From: Neodidymelliopsis sp. IMI 364377
Taxonomy: Eukaryota > Ascomycota > Dothideomycetes > Pleosporales > Didymellaceae
DNA length: 64,000 nucleotides
Assembly: GCA_027946375.1 (NCBI GenBank)
Contig: JAPEUT010000149.1
Span: 1 to 64,000 of the forward strand
Direction of reading: 5' to 3'
The position numbers were made by a program, and so were the translations under genes. The notes under the pieces were generated by a model. That model did not search any database. It was given only the letters and a program-made list of their open reading frames with translations, and had not been told where the DNA came from. Shown in pieces: positions 1-10,951 of this stretch (within the stretch, counting starts at the first letter, position 1; every line of letters begins with the position of its first letter).

Positions 1-846
1 ATTTAGGGGTGTGGAATGTCGGGGTGAGGGTTTTTTTTCTGGTTGAGTTCTGTGGGAGGGGGGTTTGGTGTTTTGCGATTAAGGAGAGGGGGGGTTTTTT
101 TTTTCAGGTCTGGGAGTTTAGGAGTTGGGAATGGGAGGGATTCTGATGGTTTAGATGGATAAATATATAGCTACGCAGCGGAATTGCACTTCATGACATA
201 CCAATCATCCCTTGTCGTCTCTGTCTTTCTCTCCCGTCTTCCACGTGGCCTCGCGTGGCGTGCTCGGTCACTGTTCTGAGCTCGAGAGGAAAAGTCTTTG
301 TTTATCTTTGTTTGCAACGAAACCGTGCACCAGAACCCACAATTACAGTTCTCTACAGTTCATTCCTCTCACTTTCTGCACGTCACATCACTCCAATCGA
401 AGAAGCAACAAGGTTTAAGACTGAACTTTTTCACGTTCTCAACTCTACTCTACTATGCTTTGTATCTCTCTTCTCAACGACCTCTTCTCTCTTAGATCTG
501 GTCTGGTATTTCCACGTGCCGCTGCACACCGCCGACTCAAGTAAACAAGAAAACAATAGAAAAACAGAAAAACACGACGCCATGGCTTCATGCTATGCTT
601 CGCTCATGCAGATGAGGGGTGGATTCAAGGAGAGACATGATGGGTAGAACAAACAAGTAAATGATTAGGAACAAGTACATACAAGAAGTGAAGAAGATGG
701 GGGGATGCCGCTGTTTTATTTTCCAGGGTGGTGAAGAAGAGGTTTTGTGGTTGGTGTTGGGGTTGTGGTGATGCGTGGTTGAGAGATGTTTGTACAGGCG
801 GAGTGGGAGAATAGGTGGGTATGTGTGGATGAGAGACGGACGTAAA
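1..846. other. Left-edge non-coding stretch with pyrimidine-rich tract
   Basis: I see no supportable gene here. Positions 1-130 hold G/T-rich runs with two poly-T tracts. Positions 200-500 are C/T-rich on the plus strand, as in fungal promoters and leaders. An ATG in a good context at 582 opens only a 21-codon frame, so it is probably not a gene. The right part (about 650-846) is probably the 3' untranslated region of the metalloreductase gene that ends at 847 on the minus strand. Confidence 0.5.
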
Positions 847-2820
847 CTAATAAGTAAACGCCTCCTCAATGAAGTCCACACACCCCTCTGTCATCCACGG
901 ACGAACCGCAGCGCGCACGCCGTCGGCCATTCCTCCGCTCGCGCAAACAGTCACGGCCATTGCACCAACGCGGCCACGCACCTCCTCTTCAAGCAGCGTG
1001 TCCATGTTCGGACGCCCTGCAAACATCTTCACTGTGTCGCTGCTGCTCTCGACACGGCCCTTGGGCCGCGAAATGAACAGCTTGATCCGTAGGCATTGCT
1101 TGCGTCCTGGCATGCGCAGGATCTCGTCCATCCACGGGCGCACCCACTCGAGACACTCGGAGTCGGGGACCGTCCAGATGAGGACAATTTTCTGGGTTGC
1201 GGTCGTCCCGCGGTTGAAGCCGTTGATGAGGTGCTTCATGTACATGACTTGGTGGGTGATGCCGACACCGCCTGCGAAGAGGACGAGCGTGCCGTACGAG
1301 TCCAGGGAGTGGTGGCCACCGTAGGGGCCCTCGATGAAGCCGAAGGTGGTGAAGGTCTCGTTGGGCGCTTTGCACGCTCGCTCGTACATCTTGCGCGTCA
1401 GACCGGTTCGGGCACGGCAGATGAGGCTGATTTGCTTCGATTTCTGGGGTGCGCCGGGGGCCATGAGCGCGTCGCCCTCGAGGATGGGGAGTGTCATTTC
1501 CTTGGACTCCGGGGTCAGGGTAGGAGCCCAGGCGACGGAGAAGGGATGCGAGTGGATGCCGGCCATGGCGGGCATCCACATGTGGACGTGGCACCCAGGG
1601 CGAGGAGTCCACTCGCGGACCATGTCGATGGTGACGCGCACGGCCTCACCGGGCATGGCCTCGACGCGGATGCGGCTCCTCTGCTTGAGAGACAGGCCGT
1701 AGTAGGTGATGGAGGCGAGACGGCAGAACCACTCGAAGCCCCAGAAGAAGAAGATGAGGTACATCCAGGGGACCTGGGGCAGGGCGTGGAGCTCGAGGTG
1801 CTTGTAGAGACCGACCAGCGCGGCGATGACCATGAGGCGGTGGATAGAGAGGAAGGTCTCGTAAAAGGCGTGGCGGAAGGGAGACCAGGCCTGGATACCG
1901 AGGAAGGTGAAGGCGACGGTGCCGACCATACCCCAGCCGTAGGAGCCCTCGTGCTGGAGACCGTTGGAAACTGCTTGCCAGCTGGCGCCCTCGGCGGTGT
2001 TGTACATCCAGGCGACGGTGTGGACGATGGCTTCGGCGATGGTGATGCGGGCGGCCCAGCGGTGGAAGAGGTTGAAGTCATCGTACGAGACCTGGAGGAG
2101 GGTGATGAGGGGGTTGTTGCGGAGAGCGAAGAGGACAGTCGGGATCAGGTTGAGCGCGGCCAGGGTTCCACTGCGGCCACGCAGCGAAGCAATGGTCTCC
2201 TTGTGGTCCAAAACGCTGTACGGCAGCGCAACGCACCACGCAATGTTCAAGCCGACGTAGATGACCAGCATGATGGTGTGCCATCGGCCAGGGAGGGTTC
2301 CGTTGTCAATTGCGCTGCTGATCTGGAACTGGGCGTTGTGCTTCTTCTTCCAGAGAGGTGCCATCAAGAGATGGCGGTTGAGCCAGGGCCACCAGGAGGT
2401 CTGGTTGGTGGCCCAGTACGCCTGCCGTGAAGGGTTGCCCATAACAGTCAAGTGACGGTTGTGGCGCCACCACATGTTAGCGACGCGCAGACCCAACAGC
2501 ACGATGGCCATGCCGACGAGCATGTACAGGAACGTGTCGACCCAGAGGAAGTTGCCGGTCTGGTCGACACCAGTCAGGCCGTACGAGTACTTGAGGCCGT
2601 CAAAGTCGGCGGCGTCCCATCCATCGAGAAAGTGGCGTCGTGTGAGGGAGGTGTTGAGAAGGGGAGTCTCCACCGGGGAGACGGCGAGGTCGGCCATGTG
2701 TGCGGTGTCCTGGAGGATTTGTTTGTTGTTGTACAGAGTTGCAAGGGCCCTGGTTGCGTGGGAATGCGAATGCGAATGGGGAGAACGAAGGTGGCTGTCG
2801 AGGTGGGCGAAGTGTGACAT
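847..2820 (-). CDS. Ferric/cupric-chelate reductase (FRE-type metalloreductase)
   Basis: Single-exon gene of 657 aa. Membrane flavocytochromes of this family move electrons from NADPH through FAD and two b-type hemes to extracellular Fe(III) or Cu(II) chelates for high-affinity metal uptake. Visible features: several membrane segments between about residues 92 and 375; two heme-binding His pairs with the family spacing (H253/H267 and H327/H341); the FAD-contact motif HPFS at 425-428; GPYGG at 498-502; and an NAD(P)H-binding glycine stretch AGGVGITH near 516-523. The ATG at 2820 is chosen because the frame is open, and it adds a His-rich N-terminus (HSHSHSH near residue 15). A second in-frame ATG at residue 42 (MADLAV) could be the true start. 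The 5' flank is 3.3 kb long, so regulatory sequence may lie far upstream. The family call is secure; the metal and the membrane (plasma or vacuolar) are inferred. Confidence 0.9.
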   Translation of the reverse strand: MSHFAHLDSHLRSPHSHSHSHATRALATLYNNKQILQDTAHMADLAVSPVETPLLNTSLTRRHFLDGWDAADFDGLKYSYGLTGVDQTGNFLWVDTFLYMLVGMAIVLLGLRVANMWWRHNRHLTVMGNPSRQAYWATNQTSWWPWLNRHLLMAPLWKKKHNAQFQISSAIDNGTLPGRWHTIMLVIYVGLNIAWCVALPYSVLDHKETIASLRGRSGTLAALNLIPTVLFALRNNPLITLLQVSYDDFNLFHRWAARITIAEAIVHTVAWMYNTAEGASWQAVSNGLQHEGSYGWGMVGTVAFTFLGIQAWSPFRHAFYETFLSIHRLMVIAALVGLYKHLELHALPQVPWMYLIFFFWGFEWFCRLASITYYGLSLKQRSRIRVEAMPGEAVRVTIDMVREWTPRPGCHVHMWMPAMAGIHSHPFSVAWAPTLTPESKEMTLPILEGDALMAPGAPQKSKQISLICRARTGLTRKMYERACKAPNETFTTFGFIEGPYGGHHSLDSYGTLVLFAGGVGITHQVMYMKHLINGFNRGTTATQKIVLIWTVPDSECLEWVRPWMDEILRMPGRKQCLRIKLFISRPKGRVESSSDTVKMFAGRPNMDTLLEEEVRGRVGAMAVTVCASGGMADGVRAAVRPWMTEGCVDFIEEAFTY

Positions 2821-4263
2821 AAGAGTCGATGAACGTTGTTATCGCACAACCGGGTGCGAGGATCCAAAGGGATGAAAGGAAGAAGTGCGAGGAAGCTCTA
2901 TCCCAGGTGACGATGTGCGTTGATCAGTGGGTCGAAACGCAGTCGATCTTGACAGTGTGGGACAAAGTGTAAGGCTGGTCACCGTGAATGCATCACAATG
3001 TCTTGGAAGGTGTTACTGTGAGTGCACGATGGAAGCGAGAAAGGAGCCAGTCGACAATGCGCAGCACAGTCGAGGTGGAGGAAGCAAATGACGTCTTCGG
3101 TGGTGGTGATGGTGACCAGAAGGCGAACGTGAAGGGCAGGTAGGTGGGTGGGCAGCAGGGAGTCAATAAGCCTCAGGTAGTGTCCGGGGGGTGTGAGAAG
3201 TGCAAGTGAGTGACGTGTGGCGTAGAAAGGATGGGTCGTGGATCAGTCGAGGAAGAAACGATTGTGAGTAGACTGCGGCCGTAACGAGGGAGCCAGCAGA
3301 CTAGGTGGAAGCGAATGAAATCAAGGACAACAGGGAAAAGATCCGCGGTGAGAAGAGCTGGTCGAGGGGACAGGACGAACTTGTGGGCAGCGAGGCGATG
3401 TCTTGACTCTATGAGCGCGGGTCAGCCAATGGAGCGCTGGGCCCACTCGAATCATCGCACGGCGTGAAACGGCCAGGGGCAACGGCCAACCAGTCGATGG
3501 GCGTGCCTGGCAGCGCCGTCGAAACGGCCAGGATCTGAACCTTGCAGAGGCTCAGCTCACCGTCTTTCGAGCCGGCCAACAGGCCAACGAGGCCAGCGAG
3601 CGGGCCAGGCCGCCAATGCACTTGACGCTGGCGGTGCTGCCGAGCTCCGTCTGGAGTCTTGTCAAGTCGCCGCTACGCGCTTGTCCTACGCCTGTCGCGC
3701 TGGATACGATGCCATCGTATCTCTAGCCTCTGCGACACGGGCAGCCAAGTGTCTTGCAAGAGCTGCAGTCGTCGGGTGCCGGTACGTCGACTCTCCCGCC
3801 CGGTGCATAGCGGCATGCCCCTTCACCTCGCCTCCCATGACAACCACCACCAAGATGCCCTGAAATTGCGTCAATCGCTGCAAAGATGAACGCGAGGGAC
3901 CCAAGAATCCCACACGGAAAAACCCACGCGCCCATCCATTTCAGTCTGCAGACTCCGGGCGTCTGGAACACCAGCCCGTCATGATGCCTGCTCCGATCTC
4001 CCCAAAGCGTCTGCCATGCTAACGGCCCTCCGATGCGCCGCCCCTGCCATGCTGCTGTGCAATCTCCTCTGTCTTCCGTTGTCAGAACCACCAGAATCCG
4101 CAGAGCCCTGCTCATCTCCACTATCAGCGCCTACACCTCGTCCTCCGCTGTGGTTTGATTTGGGCGGGGGGCGCGCCAGGTGCCAGGCCACTCGGTCGCG
4201 GACGTCCGCTGTCAGGCGGGTGACGGGGTTGGCCTGGACGGTGCCTGACTAGATGCCGACCTG

Positions 4264-4290
4264 GCTGAACTGAATTGAACTGAACTGAAC
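4264..4290. repeat. Imperfect TGAAC pentanucleotide repeat
   Basis: About five tandem copies of TGAAC, one carrying a T for C change. It is a short microsatellite inside the gene-free stretch. Confidence 0.75.
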
Positions 4291-5772
4291 ACCGAGGACA
4301 TGCCAATGTTGCCATGTGTGCCTCCTCCCACCCATGCGAGAAATCATGCACTGATCACGCCTGCGCCACGCGACAGCTGCCATTTACCCTTCCTTCCCTT
4401 GGCAACACACCCAAAAGAAGCGCTTGACGCCCCTCTTCAAACACCCAATAGCGGCTCAAAGTATTGAAACTTGACACACGACACTTGTTTACCCGGTCTT
4501 GCATGAACATGTCTCGTTTCGCATCGCGAAGCGTCATGACGATACGCCCATCTGATCTCATCGCATCGCATGGCAATCAATCAATCAATCGCATCGGCAT
4601 GTTGACGTTCCGTTTCCAAAACACTCGCTACCCGTCTACCCTTATCCATACCCATCCACCTCGTTTATCTACACCCGACGCCCATGTTTCGCAGTCCCCA
4701 AAACAGCACCTGCCCCGTGCATCAAAGACTCACGACCCACGCACAAATCTCACGTGCCAAATTTGTAGTTTTAGAAAACACCAGAAGAAGAAAAAAGTCT
4801 GTCTAGAATGCGCGACTCAGCGAATCTCCACTCGTGCGAATCCTTCGCCGGCGGAGGGTGAGAGGGGCAAAGGTGCCGAGTATGCGAGGCGAGGCGAGGT
4901 GATGAGATGAGATGGGGACAGGTGTAGTGGAGTGGAGGAAGTGGATGGGTAGGTGAAGATATCTAAAACCCAGACCTGCGATCTTCTTCACGCATAGATG
5001 GAGCGTGAATAGCTCAGTAACGAATCAACAGATGTACCATCCATTCTGCTCACCCAATCCAATCACCCACGCCCTGACCTAAATACCTATCCATCTCACC
5101 ACCCGTCAAAAAAGCTTAATGAAACGCTTCCTCCACCCCTCTATCCCTCTTAAACACTAGCGCGCTTTCTATTCTCTGCAACCCGCTCCAGTGCACTGTG
5201 CTTATCCGCTCCGCTGTCAATGTGAAACGTTTCGATAGACTAGTCTCTGCTGTATCGATTTGTAGGAATGGCGCTTGCTCGAGGATATGAGGTGGGAGGG
5301 TGTTGGTGTGTATGAAGGTGTTGTGGTGATGCAGAAGCGTGGGGTGAGTGAGATGATTGGAGAGAAGGAAGAGGGAGGAGAGGTGAAGTGAAGCACTTAA
5401 CGTATAACCGCTATGTACTCACTCATTCCTCCTTGTTAGTACCAAAAGAACACGAACAAAACCCCCAAAATAAAAAGAGTAGTTACACAACACCACAGAT
5501 ACCATCTCGAAACCAAAAATCCAAGTCAATGCTTTCCACCTCTTCACATCCATCTTCCCTCTCCTCCCTCACCTCTTAACTCCTCATCCCACCCAACCCA
5601 AACTCAACCCAAAACAAAACAAAACAAAAAAATACTTGCCGATTCATCCCGTCTTCCTCCTCTCTTTTCTACACATCCAAGTTTCATCTCCCCATCGGCC
5701 CGTTTAGCAAACAATCAAGCAGGTACCCGCAATGTATTGTAGGATTTCTATTCCAATATTGGCATTAGTATT

Positions 5773-5793
5773 GACAAGACAAGACAAGACAAG
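5773..5793. repeat. GACAA pentanucleotide microsatellite
   Basis: Four perfect tandem GACAA units plus one extra base, in the 3' flank of the HERP-like gene. Confidence 0.85.
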
Positions 5794-5848
5794 TCTGGGC
5801 ACGCGCCGAAGTGGATGGAGTGGGTATACATCCCTACTAAGCGCAGCT

Positions 5849-5886
5849 AGGTGAGCTAAGGTGAGGTGAGGTAAGCTAAGGTGATG
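5849..5886. repeat. Diverged GGTGAGCTAA-type short repeats
   Basis: Short interleaved copies of GGTGAG and GTAAGCTAA-like words follow each other over about 38 bp. They look like a decayed minisatellite. They also resemble repeated splice-donor words, but no gene lies on this strand here. Confidence 0.5.
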
Positions 5887-6120
5887 GGAAGGATAGCGGC
5901 GCTTGGGGTTGTGTCTGGTTTGGGTTGGTTTGGAGTGGAGTGATAGTGCATACATAATCATACAATAGGTAGGTGCCTATTTATGGATACATACATGCAT
6001 AGGTTTAGAAAGACAGGCAAGTATATTGACTACGTGCTGAGTACCTACGTGGGATATTTGTTGGGTATTCGCTGGCACAAGAGAAGTATGTATGGACTGG
6101 AAATAATGACATGGCTAGGA

Positions 6121-8543
6121 CTACGACGTAGAAGGAGATGTCGCGTCCTCGACGTATGCAGCTTTCTCTTTGCCTTTGATGCTGCTGTCGATAGTGTTCT
6201 CTGCCTCATCCTCAACCGTCTCTTTGCCCTTCTCGCTGACTCCAGTCTCCATGAAGTTCTCCCCCAGCGTGTCCGTCTCCTCCCGCTTCTCCTCGCTCTG
6301 TGATGCTGCCACATCGTCGTTCTTCTCCTCGTTCTGTGCGTTGGCTGCTTCCTCGGCTTGCCTCCTCTCTTCCTCCAATCGCTCCCTTTCCTCGCTTGCA
6401 GCCACTCGTTCCAATCTCTCCCTCTCTTCCTGCGCATGCACCATTCGCTCGCCAATGCCTGGCCACAGACTTGCCACGAAGATGGCAACCCCGCGCTCAA
6501 CTGTCCTCATGCTCTCCCTCACCCATCCAAGCTGATTGTTCCTCTGCTGCTGCAACAGTCGTCTCGCCGCTTCTTCGGGCGTCACTCTCCCGTTTGCCGG
6601 CCCCTGCGCATCTGCGGGCTGCTGAGGAGCATTGCGCCCCTGCACGATCCTGTCAGCGTTGGGAAGTAGTGCCTCGAAATGCCTCCGCACAAGGTTGAGT
6701 TGCGCCTCGAAGATGCCCAGCTGTACGAGATACACAATCCCAGCAATGCTACCAAGCAATAGAGGTCGGTACCAACCGCCGCCACCAGCAAAGATGTAGA
6801 CGAAACAGGCGAGTTTGAAGATAAGCCAGAGATGGCCTGCGATGTTGCCGACGCGGTCGTTCTCTGCTGGAGCAACGGCGTTCGCATTGGGAGCGGGCTG
6901 GTTCTGGGCCTGGCGCTCGTTCTGGTTCTGGATGATGTCCTGGATAACGCGTTGGGCGACGTTTTGGTCAAACTCGTTGGGTGGCTGGGCTTGAGCAGGC
7001 TGCTGTGTCGGTGTAGGCTGGAGGCTGCCAAGCTGGTTGTGCAGGTTGTGAGAGCTCTGTGCGATTTGCTGGCCCAGACCGGCAATGAGCTGTCTGTTCT
7101 GGTTGAACTGATCTACAAAGGCTTCGGACGGTAGAGTTGACACGAATGGAGTGGTTGTGTATGTGCCACGTTGATCGAACAGGACGCCAACAGGGCCCTG
7201 GGGACTGGACAAGAGGAACAGCTCTTGAGGTGCGTCAGAAGGCAGAGTGCGTGTAGCAGCCGACGCCATTGCAATGAGAGGATCAGACGCCGCTGCAGCT
7301 GGGGTTCCTGCAGTCGACTGAGCGAGCTCAGAAGCAATCCTAGCTTCATGCGCGTCCAAGGCCCTGCTGAACTCGTTTGCTTGTCTTCTGACTTCACCCG
7401 CCGCCTGACGCAGACCAATGACGTCCATGTTGAGCTGCATGGTGGGGTCAGACAGGCCACTCTCGACCATATTCAGGTTGTGTGTGATGGTCCGGAGGTG
7501 CTCACGGATACGCTCAATGCGCCAACCGGGGAATGATGTCGAGCTAGATGCAGGTTGGGCATCAGACGGAGCATTCTGTGTAGTCGGGTCGAGCAAAGTG
7601 CGAACGTTGTCCACCTCTTGCGCCGCCTCCTGCAGGGTGCGTCGAAGTCTCGGTAACAGCCAGCTCAGAGGTACGTTGACGCCACCAGGCGCAGGCGAGC
7701 CGAATGGACGAGGTGGGACGGCAAAGGCGGCAGGGTGAGGCACAGGGCGTGGCAGCGTTGGCTGTCCAGGGCGCAGAGGCATGTTCGCGGTGAAGTTGTT
7801 GTATGTGACGGTCCAGCGCGAACCATTTGGCCCAACGCCTTCTTGCCGGATTGCTCTGCCGTTGGGAGATGCGACATTGGCTAATCGAGGTGGTAGTTGA
7901 CCAGGGAGAGGCGCAGCAACACCTTGTGCTGGAGCAGGCATAGTGTTCTGACCTGGTGTCTCTGGCGCTGGCGTGGCAGGGGGAGCACCATCCTGACCTA
8001 GCAGCTGTGTGATCCGTTGCTGTATCTCCGGAAGCGGCATGGCGTCTGCAGGGCCGAGAGGGTTGAGCGGCTGCTGGACATGGTGATGGTGGTGCGGGTG
8101 GTGGTGGTGGTGAGGCTGTGGTATGGTTCGGAAGGGATTTGTCTGGAGTGGTGGGCTCGCAGGCAGAGGCGATTGCGCAGTCGCTGTACGTGGAGCTGCA
8201 GAGGGTGTTGGAAGCTCGCGAAGAACTAGATGCAAGCTCTGGTCTTTGGACTCGCGAATCTGGAGCTCTGTCAGCTTGCACGTGTGAGGGTGAGAGCTTG
8301 ACGACGCACGTTGGCTGCGCCGAAGACGTTTTCCAGTGTGTCGGCGTCGTTAGCTACGAGCCTGCCTCTGTAGATCAGACGCATGCGCTCAGGACCGGGG
8401 TTCGAGGGCGCGACATGCTGGATCTTGAGGCGCAGCTCTCTGACGGTGGTGGAGGCGGGGAGGTCCTGCAGACGGATGCCGCCCTCGATCTCGCTGGAGG
8501 GCGACAGGATCTTCAGGTCGAGTGTCAATGCGCCTTCTGCCAT
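6121..8543 (-). CDS. HERP/Usa1-like ubiquitin-domain ER membrane protein (ERAD)
   Basis: Proposed as two exons, complement(8310..8543) and complement(6121..8259), giving 790 aa. The 50-bp intron 8260-8309 has donor GTGCGT, branch CTGAC and acceptor CCAG, and joins in phase 0. Residues about 5-76 form a ubiquitin-like fold ending in an IYRGR-like stretch. A His-rich run lies near 128-138, followed by a long Pro/Gln/Ala-rich region. A hydrophobic pair lies at about 553-593, with a Gly-rich turn and a W-Y-R-P-L motif. The C-terminus is a charged coiled-coil-like Glu/Arg-rich tail. HERP/Usa1 proteins sit in the ER membrane with the UBL facing the cytosol and scaffold the HRD ubiquitin-ligase complex. 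The architecture fits, but primary sequence in this family diverges fast, so a Dsc-complex UBL protein is an alternative. It is divergent from PSD1. Confidence 0.72.
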
Positions 8544-9034
8544 GTTGGATCACAGTGCAGACCGGCAGAGGGCAGGGTGGATGGGAGCGAGGGTTGCTGC
8601 GTGTTTGTATACGTTGCAGTTAATGGGCCGGTATGGTCACTGGTCAGCTCGGTCCTGTCATAGACTGGCCCATGTATGCCGGAGAGAGCAAGTGCAGTGA
8701 AGGGGCCTGCAGTTGGCTCTTCTGTAGAATCAGAGCAAAGACACTCGACCTTCACCTCGGCACGTTGTTTGTCGATTGTCGATACGCTGTGCAGCGCACG
8801 CGACGTGACGGTCGGTGCCATGGTCGACCATCGACGACGCCGACGACGACGACGGCTCCTCCGAGGCCAGGGCCGGTGCCGCCGCGACGTCATTGGCTGC
8901 GGCGGCCTCGAAAAGTGTCTTGCACGACGCCCGCTCGTCATCCTCTCGCCCGCCATCCGCCTTGGAGGCTCCTCCACCATAGACAAGCGCTGCAGTACAC
9001 GCTTGCACAGTAGATGAAGTAGACCAAGTAGACA
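8544..9034. promoter_or_regulatory. Shared divergent promoter region, HERP-like gene / PSD1
   Basis: These 491 bp separate two divergent start codons. A GACGTGACGG element (about 8802-8811) contains the ACGTG core seen in unfolded-protein-response elements. A short palindromic CATGGTCGACCATC block lies near 8819-8832, followed by a CGA-rich tract. Assigning UPR control is inference. Confidence 0.4.
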
Positions 9035-10705
9035 ATGACCTCTACTTGCTCCCGCCAGCTCCTCCGGGCCTCTACCCGCCGGCGACAGGTAGCCTTGCAG
9101 CCGGCCTACTCGCGCACACCCGTCCCCTCGCGCACCTTCTCCTCGTCGCGCCCTCTCCACGAGCAGCAGCACCGCAAAGAGTCGTTTCGCTCGCGGCTGG
9201 GCGCAGCGCTGGGCAAGACGCGAATCAAGTGGGAGCCCATCCCCATTGCCCTCGGCGTCGGCTTCCTCGGCGCATTCCAGCTGTATCGCATCCAGCGAAG
9301 AGAAAAGCACACACAGACAGAGCAGGACAGGGGCGAGGATGTCGATCCACAGGGACGCCCAAAGAAGCGCGAACGCATACGGCCCAGTGGGCCATGGACC
9401 GTCCAGGTCATGTCGACCCTGCCGCTCAAGGCCCTCTCGCGCCTCTGGGGCAAGTTCAACGAAATCGACATCCCATACTACTTCCGTGTCCCGGGCTTCA
9501 AGCTATACTCCTTCATCTTTGGTGTCAAGTCAGTCTTTGCCATTCTTTAGTATCAACACACCCAATACTAACCATCCTACAGTCTGAACGAGGTATCGGA
9601 ACCAGACCTCCACGTCTACCCCAACCTGGCCGCCTTCTTCTACCGCACTCTCAAGCCTGGCGCTCGCCCCCTCGATCCCAATCCGAACGCTGTCCTCTCC
9701 CCTGCCGACGGCAAGGTCATCCAGTTTGGCACCATCGAGCACGGCGAAGTCGAGCAGGTCAAAGGTGTGACCTACAGTCTGGACGCACTGCTTGGCTCCA
9801 ACCGGCCTTCAAGCTCCTCCTCCAACGTCGCCGATTCTCAGATCCGCTCCTCGGAGCATGTAAAGACGCCTGCAGACCAGGAGGATACGGTTCGCGCCGA
9901 CGAGGAATTCGCAAACGTCAACGGCATCTCGTACACTCTCCCCAACCTCTTCTCTGGTCCCTGGCCAAAGGGTGGAAAACCAGCCGAAATGCCCACAGAC
10001 CAGTCTACGCACTCAACCCCCAGCTCTGAGGCAGAAGTCCGCGCCGACCTCGCCCTCTCTGAATCTGCTCGCCCCTGGTGGGCACCTGCCTCCCAGAAGA
10101 CACCTACTGCACTGTACTACTGCGTCATCTACCTCGCCCCGGGAGACTACCACCGCTTCCACTCGCCCGTTTCCTGGGTTGTCGAGTCGCGCCGCCACTT
10201 TGCCGGCGAGCTGTACAGCGTATCGCCCTACCTGCAACGAACCATGCCCGGCCTCTTCACCCTCAACGAACGTGTCGTTCTCTTGGGTAGGTGGAGATGG
10301 GGGTTCTTCTCATACACGCCCGTGGGCGCCACAAACGTCGGATCCATCAAAATCAACTTCGATCGCGAACTCCGCACCAACAGCCTGACCACCGACACAG
10401 CAGCCGACCGCGCGGCCGAGCAAGCTGCAGCCCGTGGTGAGCCCTACTCTGGCTTCGCCGAAGCTTCGTATGGTGGCGCCAGCTCAGTTCTTGGCGGCCA
10501 TTCGCTGAAGCGCGGTGAGGAGATGGGTGGCTTCCAGCTGGGCAGTACCATTGTGCTGGTGTTCGAGGCACCCAAGGGTGTCCGACCCAGTCTTGACGAG
10601 GGGTACAAGGGAAAGAGGAATGGTGGGTTTGAGTGGAATATTGAGCAGGGGATGAAGGTCAAGGTTGGCGAGGCGTTGGGTGTTGTCCAGGAAGTTGATC
10701 ATTGA
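9035..10705 (+). CDS. PSD1: Phosphatidylserine decarboxylase proenzyme, mitochondrial
   Basis: Two exons, 9035..9528 and 9583..10705, giving 538 aa. The 54-bp intron has donor GTCAGT, a perfect TACTAAC branch site and acceptor CAG. The enzyme converts phosphatidylserine to phosphatidylethanolamine at the inner mitochondrial membrane. The N-terminus is Arg/Ser-rich and acid-poor, as for a mitochondrial presequence, followed by a membrane segment near residues 69-84. The body carries family stretches such as SPADGKVI and DYHRFHSPV. The autocatalytic cleavage motif LGST lies at 484-487; Ser486 should become the pyruvoyl group, splitting a large beta chain from a roughly 53-residue alpha chain. 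A Ser-rich insertion (about residues 255-300) is typical of fungal type I enzymes. Confidence 0.95.
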
Positions 10706-10951
10706 GAGACCACTGTACAGAAGCTGCGCGAGGAGGATTTCTGCCGTGCAAGATACCACCATTTGTTGTTCTTTGTAAGATACGTACGTACGCACTGACG
10801 TAGCGACTGAGCAAAATAGGTCATTTTACTTACCTTCACTTACATTCGGTCTGACCAATCACTCCTTACTTACCAAACTCTGAACCACGTTTGACCTCCC
10901 CACCTTCTTTCCACCACCTCACTTGCCTACCTACTTTCCCCACCTCCCACC

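Larger units (their letters stand above)
2821..6120. other. 3.3 kb gene-free stretch upstream of the metalloreductase
   Basis: No reading frame here looks like a protein by composition or family resemblance. The stretch holds a CRE-like TGACGTCT near 3088, a GC-rich block (3400-4250), a C/T-rich block (4380-4760), purine-rich blocks (4790-4930, 5270-5400), a C/A-rich block (5430-5640) and several simple repeats listed separately. The left part is presumably the metalloreductase promoter and leader; the right part is the 3' flank of the HERP-like gene. A non-coding transcript cannot be excluded from sequence alone. Confidence 0.5.

Noticed and set aside
582..647. ATG in a strong context followed by a 21-codon frame
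   Set aside because: It is too short, has no splice continuation that avoids the metalloreductase gene and no family match.
1096..2430. 444-codon open frame on the plus strand
   Set aside because: It lies exactly opposite the metalloreductase, is rich in Asp/Gly/Val/Glu as expected for the complement of GC3-biased coding sequence, and has no domain.
8525..9310. 261-codon minus-strand frame across the HERP/PSD1 promoter
   Set aside because: It overlaps the 5' exon of PSD1 on the other strand, has a long Arg run from a CGA-rich tract and no family resemblance.
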